This document shows, piece by piece, positions 23,371 through 34,447 of a stretch of DNA of 64,000 nt (the first letter of the stretch is position 1; the number at the start of each line of letters is the position of its first letter). Source of the DNA: Chaetorhynchus papuensis (Eukaryota > Chordata > Aves > Passeriformes > Rhipiduridae). The notes beneath the pieces are model-generated. The model made no database searches and had not been told where the DNA came from. It saw nothing but the letters and a program-made list of their open reading frames with translations. The stretch lies in assembly GCA_013396525.1 (NCBI GenBank), contig VWYX01001337.1:65322-129321 (forward strand), given 5' to 3'. A program made the translations under genes and the position numbers.

Positions 23371-24531
23371 GGTCTGAGGCCCAGTGGAGAGCTGGTAGCT
23401 TGAGACCCTGCTGGAAGAAACAGCCTGGTTTTCCCAGTCCCAGGGTCTGAGCGTGCTGGTCACCACGCCTCACGCAGCGCCAAGCACAGGCAGCACACAC
23501 AGGAACAGAGAAAGTTGTTTTTCACACACAAAGATTTAACCTCTTGCTTATTTCACATACAAAGATTTAATCTCTGCTGGAGGAAACCATGAGCTTGAGC
23601 TCTGTGGGGGCCTCCCAGGTCCCCAGCTGGTCCTTAGCAGTGATTCACTCTTTGCATTTAATGGCATTACTCCTCTGCTCTTCCAGTCACAGACCCACTC
23701 TGACCTCTGATTGCTTCCAGATGGCATTAGGATTTGGAGTTGTGTGTTTTAAACTGTGCTTCAGTTTGGTTCTTTGTCCTTTTTTTATTTTTTTTCCCCC
23801 TTTAAATTAGGAAAGCTGATGTACACAAATTATAAGCTGACTTGTGTTACCATTTTGGATATTCTTTTGATTTCCGTGCTATTATACAACAACGGACAGG
23901 CCAGCTCTCTAGTGAGGATCACATATCTCAGCAGAATTTTCATCCCTTTCATGCAGCTTTCCCCTGTTCTAATTTGGACAAAGTACACTCATTTTTGCTT
24001 TTTTTTTTTATTTCTTAAGGCAAATACTCTTTATTCAGGCCAGAGAGCAGTGAGACAAATAGGAAAGCTATTTAAACAACCTGTAGCTTTTGCACTGGCC
24101 CCTTAATTTCCACAAACAAGGCTGTACCAAGAAAAAAACCTACAGGAAATTACTTTTTAGGTCAAATTGATGGAATTACACACTAACATAAAATTTCTAT
24201 GACTATCTTCCAATTTCTTTGTTCTTTCTGTAATCACTTCTTGATTGCAGCACTTTAAAAACATTAAGCTTTCTTTCTTTCTTTCCTACATGTTTTTCAA
24301 ATAAAAGTTCATGGACACCCTCAGAAGAAGAAAATTACCAATTCTCCTCAGGGAAATAATGAGGTACATATAAATTTATCATGCTAGAGAGCTCCATTCC
24401 CTGCAAGCATCGTGTACAAGCAGTTTATGGGCATTTACCCTGTTGTATATAAAAACAGGCATTCTTTGTAATCTCAGAGCCAAAATGTCTAACTGCAAAG
24501 ATATCAGAAAAAGACATCCAAACTATACATA
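23371..24531 (-). other. DPP6: DPP6 intron segment with a small internal duplication
   Basis: Around 23519-23575 the words TTTTCACACACAAAGATTTAA and TTTCACATACAAAGATTTAA lie next to each other, a duplication of about 30 bp. T runs lie at 23780 and 24000, and a CTTT microsatellite at 24268-24285. No gene is seen. Confidence 0.6.
24268..24285. repeat. CTTT microsatellite
   Basis: Four tandem CTTT units within a pyrimidine-rich stretch. Confidence 0.75.
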
Positions 24532-24712
24532 AGATCATAAAATTTTAGCTCTAGAAGAAGCCCAAAGAAGTAATCTAATCCCCTCCTTGCACTGAAATAG
24601 GATTGATGTTTATCTCAACAACCCATGACAAAAATCTGTTTAATTCACTCTCAAAGATCCCCCAGGACAGAGATCCCTGCAGTATCCCTGGGCAACATGC
24701 CCTAACAGCCGT
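24532..24712 (-). mobile_element. Old CR1-type LINE 3' end, antisense
   Basis: Reading on the plus strand, AGATCATAAAATTTTAGC, CTAGAAGAAGCCCAAAG, GTAATCTAATCCCCTCC and TGCACTGAAATAGGATTGA are followed by TCTCAAAGATCCCCCAGGAC and CCCTGGGCAACATGCC. This parallels the reverse complement of an ancient CR1/L3-like tail (AATCATAGAATT...GGAAGGGACC...TCATCTAATCCATCCCCC...). It is much more diverged than the CR1 copy at 26429. Borders are approximate. Confidence 0.6.
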
Positions 24713-26428
24713 ATTTCCACCCTATACTACTGTACATAATTTTCGTACAAATTAATTAAATTATTTTAATCTCTTACAGCATTCTACAGCCTGGAAGATT
24801 CTTACATGTGTCACAGTCCCCAAGCTCAGTTCTACCAACACAAAAATGATGCATTTTTGTTTTACATGCAGTGAACCTGATCACCTAAACACATTTTCTG
24901 TGTTTTATACTCTCAAACCACAGAAATGATCCTATGGAGGAAAAGCATGGCTTTTAAATTTGATTGGATTTGAAAATAGTCTCTAACATGCCACTCTTTA
25001 TTTTCTGGGAATAATTCTGTTTCAAGATATTTCCTCTGAAACCCTGACAGTGGACATAAAGCACGAATATTGCAGCAAGACCCTCTCATTCAGCATCCTG
25101 GTGCAGATCCAGGGCATCACGATTATCTTCCATGGAGTTATTCCAGACTTCAACTTAGCATGGCATAGGTCAAAATCTGTTCTGCAATATCTCAAGTGCT
25201 AGTATACTAATTAGTTATTAAAAATATCAGCATAATGAGAAAATGAGGACACAGCTCTCCAATAGGCAATTTAACCCAAGGCCACTGTGATAAAATTGGT
25301 GCAGAGAAATAGAACTTGTGTGCAAGCAGAAAACCGTAACAGCTCTGTTATACAACTCACAATACACCATTTTTTTTGGAGATATTTGACTCCAGTGATA
25401 CAATACCTATTTTGTGATACCTACCAGGGCTTCAGGGTGAACAAAACCAACTTCACTCACTGAGCACCTCTTAAGGTACCAGCAGCTGCTGGCTGAGCTG
25501 CAACATCAGGATGAGCAACTGGCTTCTTTCCACTGCCCCAAAGACATCACTGACCACAGTAAATAATATTCTCTTCTCCTTCCAAAAGCCATCCTGAAGC
25601 CCGAGCGATGATGATCCAAAAATTAGAGGATGACAGGTGTTGGTTTTGGCTGGCATCCTCCTTCCAAACAACCTTCTGCAGGAAGGGAAGGTTAAGGACT
25701 GGGCCAGAGCTGGCAGGGTTTCTCATGGTGCGGTGCTGGATTTTGAAGCCAGTCCAGGTAAGAGCACATTTCAAAGTTTTCAGGAGCTTGCTGATTTCTA
25801 GGCAGGCATTCACAATGTGCATTTTAAATGGTTCAATTTTCCCTGACCTTTGCCAGCTGAGAGGGGCCAGAAGCCTGTTCCTGGTGATGGGAGTTTCCCT
25901 GGAACAGGGGAATGTCTGCCAAAGCAAGGAGGTGAGGGAACTTCTACAGAACCCTTCATGAAATCATCTGGTGAAATTTAAGACTCTTCCCCTCTGCTTT
26001 AACATGCATAAGGCAAAATAATGTGGCATCTGGTTCATCTTCCTTGCAACAGAATTATGTAAGGTGGAAATATTCACTTCACAGCAGGTCAAGAGCTGCT
26101 CTTCATCCTCTGACTGCAGCTAAACTGGGCAGATTTTACGCGCTTCTGGTATAAATGAGTGTGCACATAAAAGTGCACAAAAATACAGTCACCTTCAACA
26201 GGCAGCTGAATAATGGCTGACTGGGACTTGTATGGCCCCAAGTGCTGCACAGCAGCTGCTTGTACTGAATGGGCAACGCTGAATGACGTCTGAAAGGCAA
26301 AACAGAGGAAAACCTCCTGTTTTACTGTGGTGGCAATGTCACCGAAGCACCACACTGCTTTTGCTACCTCACCTGAGCAAGCACACAAATGAGGGAACAA
26401 ACTCCATGCAGCTTCCCCCAAAATCCCG
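24713..26428 (-). other. DPP6: DPP6 intron segment, no gene seen
   Basis: This is AT-rich unique-looking sequence with no recognised repeat. The opposed open frames around 25547-25961 overlap each other on both strands and match no protein I know. Confidence 0.6.
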
Positions 26429-26682
26429 AATCACAGAATCACAGAATCACCAGGTTGGAAGAGACCTTCAAGATCACTGAGTCCAACCCCTGCCCTAACA
26501 CCTCAACTAAACCATGGCACCGAGTGCCACATCCAATCTTTTTTTAAACACATCCAGGGATGGTGACTCCACCACCTCCCCGGGCAGACCATTCCAGTGT
26601 TTTATCGCTCTTTCTGTAAAAAACTTCTTCCTAATATCCAACCTAAATTCCCCTTGGCGCAGCTTAAGTCTGTGTCCTCTTG
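26429..26682 (-). mobile_element. CR1 LINE 3' end, antisense (5'-truncated)
   Basis: The plus strand starts AATCACAGAATCACAGAATC and CAGGTTGGAAGAGACCTTC, then AGATCACTGAGTCCAACCCC, GGGATGGTGACTCCACCACC and CTTCCTAATATCCAACCTAA. It stops at TGTGTCCTCT. This is the reverse complement of the last about 250 bp of an avian CR1, complete at its 3' tail and truncated at its 5' end, as is usual for CR1 insertions. It is one of the least decayed CR1 copies in the window, so relatively young. Confidence 0.92.
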
Positions 26683-28058
26683 AAAATTATCAGCACATAC
26701 TTGAGAACAAACAAATGGTTTTTAGACTTGCATTTCTGGCACTATCTCATGCCATTTCCCAGTTCCAAATGTTTCCCAAATTCCCTTTACCCCACAGCAG
26801 CTGTGTAGAACTGCAAATTTACCCATGTCCATGGAATATTTTCTTTGTGACAGAAAATGTGAGAGTTCTTAAAAACAAAGTGAAATCTGTATTCTCTGTC
26901 CCAACAGTTCTTCACACACCTTGTCAAAATGGAATAATTTGTAGTCCCATTAAGGCTGGTTTCTTTTACTGTCTGCAGAAATGGCTTTTGCATGGCAAGA
27001 TATTTATTTATCCGGAGTATCTTAAAAAATGCAGTGATGAGTCAGTCTAATTCTTCATCTCATTCTCCCCCACCAGGTTTTGGAGCTTCTAATTACTGGG
27101 AAAGGTTAGCCCTGCCTGTGAAATATGAGGATATGTCATCTCCTTCTCTGGTGGCACTAAACAGGAACTTCAGGACATACTTGCTTTCAGCCTAATTATG
27201 AATGTTCCTTTTTAAATTCAGGTATAATTTGACCATCAAAGTTCCTGTTTCCAAGCAGAAGTTCAGCATTCTCATGTTATACAATGAGAAATTGAGCACA
27301 CAGACGAATTAGGCAAGGCACTGCTTCAGCAGAATTACTGAGTGTTTTCCCAGTACTAAGACCACTTCCAGAGAAACGGAATTAATATTTCTGAACATAA
27401 GAAATATGTCTACTTCACTTGCTTGAAATGCTGTAGGCATAAAAGATACTGCTCAAAATAACTGATATTTGATTTGGCAGCTCCTACCAGGCGCTGCACT
27501 TCCAAGACCAGTCATACATGTTCTAAATATACCCTCTGATATTTTATGTGAGATGCTGATTAAATTATGGAAAAGATTTTTCTTTATTACTGTGTTCTCT
27601 TTCCTCTCTTTATAAAGTGTACAAAAGGAACAGAAGCACTATTAGCATGAATCAGACGGTGGCTGTGGATGTGTAGTTCCCATAAGCTCAGAGAGAGTTT
27701 CAGGGAAACGTATGTGAGGGGAAATTGGGAGCCTTTCCTAGACCTTGCAGCAAAAAATTCTGCAGTTTCATTGTCTTAATGACGATGACATCCTGGCCTC
27801 TCCCACCAGGTGTCACTGCGAAGTCACGCAAGAGGATCTGCTGGTGATCACGCAAGACGCAGACAAAATGAAGATTAATAAGGCATAGGAGTCATCTCTG
27901 AAAAAGAGTCTTTTTTCCCCCCCTCCTCCTGGTTCCTAGCCAAAAAAGAAACACAGCAACGCCACTGTGCGTTAAGCTCAACAAAGCAGAGTATCAGTTT
28001 CAAAGGATGGCTGTGCAAAGCTCATACTGCACAAGAGATTTAAATGTGTGCTGTGGGC

Positions 28059-28080
28059 GCTGGGGCTGGGGCTGGGGCTT
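28059..28080. repeat. GGGGCT short tandem repeat
   Basis: About three and a half GGGGCT units. Too few to form a strong quadruplex array, but it contains four GGGG-type runs within about 25 bp. Confidence 0.75.
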
Positions 28081-31000
28081 GGCTGCCTGGAGTGGCTCCC
28101 TCTGATGTCTGAGGATGAGGAGGTGTCCAGATGAGATGTCACAACCATGGTGTCAGGACAAAGTATGGAATGGGAATTCTCACTTTGAGATGATCTTGAG
28201 ATTTAGAGACTTCCAAATTCAGAGACAGCCTCTGATCCTCTGATCCTCTGACAGCAACACGAGATAAAGGAATAAGTCATGTGCAATTCTTACTTCTTAA
28301 CTCAGTGCTTACTCTTTTACTCACATGCAATTCTTACCAAAGTCCCTAATAACCACAAATGTGTCCTACAGACCAAGCTGCAAAATAGTTCCTACGTTTT
28401 TCTAGTTTCTCCTCTTATATCTGAAGACACATGCAGTAAGTTTCACACTCAGTTTTACAATTTATGGGTGGCATAGGACCATCTAGAGGTGAAAATCCTT
28501 CCCTCCCCTTCCAGGAGTGGCAGTGGCACACCCCACTGTGTCACATCCTTCTCCCCCAGGACTTCCAAGCATGCACTTAGAGCATAACACCAGGAGTTAT
28601 TCACCTTTATCTGTGAACACAGACTTGCTCAAAGGAGACCACACCAGGACTTTATAGCAGTGCAGGCCAGAGGAGGTCCCTGTCCTGCTAAAGGGACCCT
28701 GAATTACCCTTCTGGGCTGCTCCTGGTCTGGCAGCAACATGCCAGTGTGGAGGGAAGTCCTCCAGCCTCATTCCTCAGGATTCAGAATAACACAGATCCA
28801 AAATCAGCTGCAACACAGGGACACCTCAACCTGCTCCTTCTCACTTAGCAGGATCGCAGAGGTGACCTCCATCAGAGTGCCGTGCTGCCACACTTCCTCA
28901 CAACATCTGAACAGCCTCTCCAAGTGCTTGGTGGCAAATTAAGACACTTTAATTACACCATGACAGAATTAACTTCTGTGGAAGAGTGCTCTAAAAAAAG
29001 CGCATGAATGAAATTAATTTTACCTGCAATTTAATTTTTAAATGCACCTTATCTTTAAGATATTACTACTCATATACAGAACATATAAATACTCTTACCC
29101 TATTGCTTTGGAAGTCCTTTTTGCTATACCAGCACTTGCTTTACAATTATCTGTAAGACTTAACATTGCTAAAACATGTTCTCAAACCAACAATGATCTT
29201 ACAGCAAACTGAAATAAAAACCACTCTTTGCTGCTGCTATGCATTTAAATGTGTGGCTGATTTCAGCTGCAGAACTTTAAACTCTCTTTTATAGGATATC
29301 ACTCGATTTTACTACAAGCATCTATCAGGCACAGCTCTGAAAATGTTAAGTCAGACTATGAAAACCTTGTCAATGCTTATTTTAGTAATAAACCCCATAT
29401 TTAATCTATGCTTTCATGTTACAGTAATCTATGTATCAATCTATAACCTCCCAGCTAAATGCACTAAGTAGATTAAGCTCTGATTGATTTGAAATGTTTT
29501 TCACTATATTATCAAAAGTCAACAGATCAGCATAAATACCTCGAAGAAATTTTTTCTCCTTTGGCAGATTTACAAAAGCAGAGCTTAACTTGAATTGAAA
29601 TGAGCGCCTGCATTTTTCCAGGGCAAAAAGCCTGTCAAATTTACTCTGGATCTGCTGTGCTTCTGGACTTAGGGAAAACCTGTGATTAATAGTGCAGCGC
29701 ATCTATTCTGCAGTGACAAAAGCAATAACATTATGAAGAAAAGTGTCCCCCGGGTCTGCCATCCATGTGAAGTGTCAGGAGTTACCCCCAAGGGTGGCAC
29801 TGCTGGGTTGCCATCTGCAGAGCTCACTGTGCAAACAGCTCTTGGAAAAGGTGGGGGGGTTGTTGGTGGTGTGCTCTCCTTACGTAGATAAAAGTCGTTA
29901 AAAGTCATCTTCCTCAAATAGAAAACAGAGTTTTATTTTCTGTGCTGCATTTAGGGGAAGTGAGAAGCAGGTTGTGGGCTGTCCCAGTGACCCAGTGGGT
30001 GCTGTGAGGAGGCTCTGCTGTCGCTGCCAGGGGTCACAGAACTTCAGCAACAAAAAGAGCACGGGAGGGAGGAGGAGCGTGCTGTACTCTCTGTGATCCT
30101 GATTCTCGCGGCTCCTTTGCAGACTATCTGCTGGAGCTGGCTGCACAGATGGAGAGAGATTTCTGCATATGCTCAGCGTTCATCCTGGTAGCTCGCTGAG
30201 ACAGCAGCAAACAAACACAAACACGGGCCTGAGCATCCCACCCAGCTTGGCTGGGGAGGTGGGGAAGGCGTGGCTACAAACCGCAGCAGGAATGAGTGAA
30301 GAGCAAAAATAGTCTTGACGTGGTACATTTCAGTCTTTGCCAAGTTTTCAAGCTTTTCCAGTCAGGTAAGTTCAGATTTAAAATGTTGTCCAAGTTTATC
30401 CCACTGAGAGGTGGCATCCAAGAAAAGGAGAGACTTTGGAAGAACAAAGGTTCTGGTGATCGTGTGTTGTCAGAGTATCCCTGGTTAAAGCTTCAGCCTC
30501 ACTGGCAACCATAACTGGATTCCCTTGGACTCCACTGGGGAGATGGCTCTCATTTCCCAGTTGTCCTTATCCATTTATCCCCATGGAATATCCATCTTCT
30601 TCTGGATCCTGCTCCATCCATCCATGCGTGTAGACAGCTGGCACCTGAACACTGCAGACCCATCCGACACCGTGGCCCCACAGTTTGTTCAAGCACCTGG
30701 CACAAGTCCTCCCTCCTGACATTGGTCCCAGGTTCACCTCCATGAGGATTGCACAAGTGGTGACAAGAGAAGGAGCTCAGCTCACACAGTGCAGCTCTGG
30801 GTTTGATGTTGGATTCCTGTTAGTTGGGAATGTTCAAATCGGTTTTTCCTGTGGGACCTTCTACACCTTGCTTGTGAAATAAGAGAATTACTTAGTTCAA
30901 TATAAACTGTATTTGGACACAAAGTGTCATTTCCAGATCCCAAATTCTCCCAAACATACTGCCAGTGAACAGCAGGTCCAGTGGTCCTAATCTGCCTCGT

Positions 31001-31984
31001 GCCTCACAGGTTACAGAACCTAGCTTGGGATAATCAGACTGTACTCGATCACACATTCATTTCTTACCCTAATATATTAACATAAAGTTAACAAGAAAAT
31101 TCATTACAGAGGGCAAACCTGAAAGTCAGTGTCAGCCAAGAAATTGCCTGAGCAATCCTGTAATTGAATAAAAATATGTGTCAGCAAAACAAGTGTCATC
31201 CCGGGCTTGCTGGTGCGCTCAGAGTTCACAGGCTTGACAAACTCCTCTCAGCGTGGTGCTGTGTGTGAGACTCTGCGAGGAGACCTGATGTAGTAAATGA
31301 TGTTCATCAGCAAAGTATGGGTAGAAGTAGGCACATTTGACCTACAGAGTCAAACAGGCCTGCCCACAACTTCACCAGCAAATTAATAAATAAAGTGAAA
31401 GAAAATTAGCATTTTGTAATTTCTTAGCCTCTTGTTACAAAGTGCTTTCACAGCACAAGGAGGACATTTACTTGCAAATATGCTGTATTATAGTAGAAAC
31501 ACATGTTTAAATAGCAAAAGTAATAAACCCCATCAGATTTTTCCACTGATGCGATCGGTGAGTTTGTATGCTGATTCATGGGATCAGCTTTTTTGGGAGG
31601 GGCAAACAAACTGTTTTATTTTAATTCCCTCATTTTTGAGTCCAAGGACCCCAGTCTAGCTGTGATACAGACCAATTTAAGTAGTGGTTCGTATTTTTAT
31701 ACCTGTTAATGGCATTTTGCAACCTATTCTGTTCTATTAAGCCTCAAGAAAACTGGGAGCAGTCAACAGGACACAGTTAATAGATGTGTCTGGAAGCTGT
31801 AGAGGTAAGAAAACCTTGGCATGGTGCTGGGACCCGTAGGAGAAAGTGTGACTTTAGAGGGAAGCTGTGTCACAGGAAAGAGACACTGCCAGGTCCAAAA
31901 GTCAGGATCCTTGAGAGAAGGAACTGCTGGCAGCTGCATTGGTCAGCAACAGAGAGAGGGATGCATGTTGTGTGTCTGTTTTAA

Positions 31985-32000
31985 TTATATATATATATAT
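31985..32000. repeat. AT dinucleotide microsatellite
   Basis: A short uninterrupted run of AT units, followed by GTACACATTT. Confidence 0.75.
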
Positions 32001-32730
32001 GTACACATTTGGGGGGAGGGAGGGTGTATTAAAATTTTCAGTCTGCTATATAAGTTTAAAAGCCTACAACAACCCCCAGAAGAACGAGGGGTGGTGGGGA
32101 TGCTCTCCTAAGCTAACGAGCAGTTGAGATCACTTTTCAAGCAGCTGCTCACAGACACCTAAATGGCCATTTGCCAGATGAAAGGATCAAAGAAAAGCAG
32201 TGCTCCAGAGTGACCCTCCACCCTGTCGGGCCCATTTTCACGGGAAAGAAGCCAATTACTGGGGTCTGCTTTTAGAAATTTTTTTTAGGCGGCAAGATCT
32301 GGGCAGCTTCCAAGGCCCACCTAGTTCTGTGGAAAACAGCTAATCGAGTAAAATTGTTTCCTCGCTTTTTCCTTTAAGATAGAACCCCTTTCCCTCCCCA
32401 TTTCTGTCCTCTTCTGTGATTTGAAAACTGGCACATCTATGAGTGATTGCAGGTGCCATTAAATAATGAAGCAGTTCTGTTCATTAAAGCCCAGTGATTT
32501 ATTACCTTTGGACTAAGGGAAAGAAAACAGCCTGAAAACAGAATTCTTACATCATTTCACATTATTTCCAGTCTGGCACATCAGGCAACTGTTAGAGCAG
32601 CAGGTTTTCAGCTCCGTGGTCCACCAGTGCCCAGAAATGCAATGCTGGATGTCTAATTCCAGCAAGGTCTGTAATTCTAGAGTGTAGCTTAAACTCATAA
32701 CTAACTGCTGGCCTAAATGTCGTGTCCTAC

Positions 32731-32851
32731 CTTCATAGAGCCAGTCGCTGAGCCCATTGAAAATAACACCTTCCTTTCCTGTGGAGACCACTCGGATGGC
32801 TTGTTTCCCCACATGGGCACAGTAATAGATGTTATTCTCAAAGATAAATAT
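32731..32851 (-). CDS. DPP6: DPP6 internal coding exon (121 nt), beta-propeller segment
   Basis: The minus strand shows a long T-rich tract and CAAATCAG acceptor (ag at 32853-32852), then 40 codons plus one base, then the donor GTAGGA. The protein starts IFIFENNIYYCAHVGKQAIR, continues VVSTGKEGVIFNGLSDWLYE, and ends on a G that is completed by AG of the next exon to give Glu. This is a very strong match to DPP6 as I remember it; a Phe replaces the Tyr I expect in the GVI(Y/F)NGLSDW segment. It is a beta-propeller part of the DPPIV N-terminal fold, outside the cell. Incoming phase 0 and outgoing phase 1 agree with both neighbours. The frame is open with no damage. Confidence 0.95.
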
Positions 32852-33384
32852 CTGATTTGAAGGAAAAAAAAAAAAAGAAAGAGAGAACAGCATTAAGCAG
32901 TGGCTCCAGCACAAAATGTTGCATTTTGCTTTTACAATAATTGGCAGTACAAAATCACATATCACAGTTTTATGGCATCTTTTGTCAAAAAAAAGGATTT
33001 CCACAGCTTGCTTCCAATGCCATCACCTAATAGAAAGATGCTAATTTACAGCAAACTGAAACCTTGGTGCTTTGATACAAGCTTTATTTCTCTCACTCCT
33101 GTCTTCATTTCAGAAATTGAACAGTTCAGTTAGGGGGCATGAGATGAAGAATGCCATTGCTCAGGTTTTGAGAGTTGTTAGATCTATTGCTGTGAATCAG
33201 GTTCTTTATTGATGTGTTTAAATGCTGATCAGGAAGCAAAGCTTTAGCCAGCCAATAATAAAAATACGGTTCCATGGCATTAGTCTTTGTCATGTGGTTA
33301 AATACTTTGTTCTGTGTTTTGCTGTCATTAATAGCACAGTTCCTGTCCCCTCACCCCGAAGTGAAACATATCCTGCTCTTAGCA
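32852..33384 (-). other. DPP6: DPP6 17-kb intron, 3' end with polypyrimidine tract
   Basis: The first about 35 bp on the plus strand are A-rich with GAAAG, which is the long T/C tract and CAAATCAG acceptor of the 121-nt exon on the minus strand. The remainder up to the CR1 copy shows nothing recognisable. Confidence 0.7.
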
Positions 33385-33470
33385 GAGTCACAGAATCACA
33401 GAATCACTTGGTTGGAAAAGACCCTTGAGGTCTTTAAGGTCCCTTCCAACCCAAACCATTCTATGATTCT
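33385..33470. repeat. Imperfect inverted repeat made of two CR1 tails
   Basis: The left arm (about 33385-33428) holds AGAATCACAGAATCAC..GGTTGGAA..GACC. The right arm (33427-33470) holds GGTCCCTTCCAACC followed by CATTCTATGATTCT. The right arm is the opposite orientation of a CR1 tail and resembles a different subfamily (AGAATGGTTTGGGTTGGAAG when reversed), like the copy at 55875. After it, CR1 sequence resumes with AAGATCACTAAGTCCAAG. Confidence 0.75.
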
Positions 33471-34447
33471 AAGATCACTAAGTCCAAGCATCAATCCAGC
33501 ACTGCCAAGTTCACCACTAAACCACGTCCCCCAAAGCCACATCTGCACATCTTTTAAATACCTCCAGAGATTTGAGTCCACCACTGCCATGGGCAGCCTG
33601 TTCCAATGCTTGACAGCCCTTTCTGTGAAGGAATTGGTGTTAGAATCCAACCTAAACCTCCCCAGCACAACTTGAGGCCACTTCCTCTTGTCTTACCTCT
33701 TGGCAACAGAGACTTACCCCCCTCACTACAGCCTCCTTTCAGGTAGCTGTGGAGAGTGATTACCCTGAGCCTCCTTTTCTCCAGGCTAAACAATCCCAGC
33801 TCCCTCAGCCACTCCCCATAAGATTGGAGCTCCAGACCCTTCCCCAGCTCTGCTGCCCTTCTCTGGACATGACCCAGTACATCAAAGTCTTTCTTGCTGT
33901 AAGGGAACTGAACACAGGATTACAAGTGCAACCTCACCTGTGCCCAGTACAGGGGGACAATCACCCTGTGCCCTGGTCCTCCTGGCCACACCATTTCTGA
34001 TACAGGCCAGGATGCCATTGGCCTTCCTTCCTGGCCACCTGGGCACACCTGGCTCATGTTCAGCTGCTGTCAACCAGCATCCCCAGGTCCTTTCCCACAG
34101 GGCCACTTTCCAGCCACCCTATCCCCAACCTCTAGCACTGCCTGGGATTGTTGTGACCAAAATGCAGAACCCGGCACTTGGCCTTGTGGAATCTCACATC
34201 ATCGGCCCTTTTCGTAGATGGGCATCACATTTGCTGACCTCCAGTCAACTGGGACCTTCCCAGTTAGCCAGGACTGTTGATAAAAGACGGAAAGTGTCTC
34301 AGAGAGCACTTCTGCCAGCTCCCACAGTACCCTTGGATGGATCCCATCCTGTCCCATAGACTTGTGTGTGTCTAGGAGGTGTGGCAGGTCACTGACCCTC
34401 GCACCTTGGATTATGAGGGCTTTATTCTGCTCCCCATCCCTGTCTTT
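33385..34447 (-). mobile_element. CR1 LINE, about 1.06 kb of 3' end, antisense, with internal changes
   Basis: On the plus strand it opens with the reverse complement of a CR1 tail (CAGAATCACAGAATCACTTG, GTTGGAAAAGACCC). It then follows the usual reversed CR1 path through TTTTAAATACCTCCAGAG, GGGCAGCCTGTTCCAATGC, AACTTGAGGCCACTTCCTC and CTTCTCTGGACATGACCC to GCTGACCTCCAGTCAACTGG and GATTATGAGGGCTTTATTC. On the minus strand one frame reads FTERAVKHWNRLPMAVVDS, the CR1 ORF2 C-terminal signature. The reading frame is broken. Sequence appears to be missing near 34195, where two separated CR1 regions abut. An extra inverted segment lies at 33427-33470. Same orientation as DPP6. Confidence 0.9.

Larger units (their letters stand above)
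26683..32730 (-). other. DPP6: DPP6 29-kb intron, upstream end
   Basis: No exon is seen. It contains GGGGCT units at 28059-28080, a TCTGATCC triplet repeat near 28229, AT repeats at 31985-32000 and a GC-richer stretch at about 29940-30280. The last bases (32730 and below on the minus strand) are the GTAGGA donor of the 121-nt exon. Confidence 0.6.

Noticed and set aside
26514..27050. 178-codon plus-strand open frame
   Set aside because: Its first third is the antisense strand of a CR1 tail; the rest has no recognised similarity.
27804..27822. Second CTCF-like site (CCACCAGGTGTCAC)
   Set aside because: It breaks the core at the invariant GGC, so it is a weaker match in unremarkable sequence.
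33274..34359. Series of plus-strand frames at the CR1 locus
   Set aside because: They are translations of the antisense strand of a CR1 LINE.
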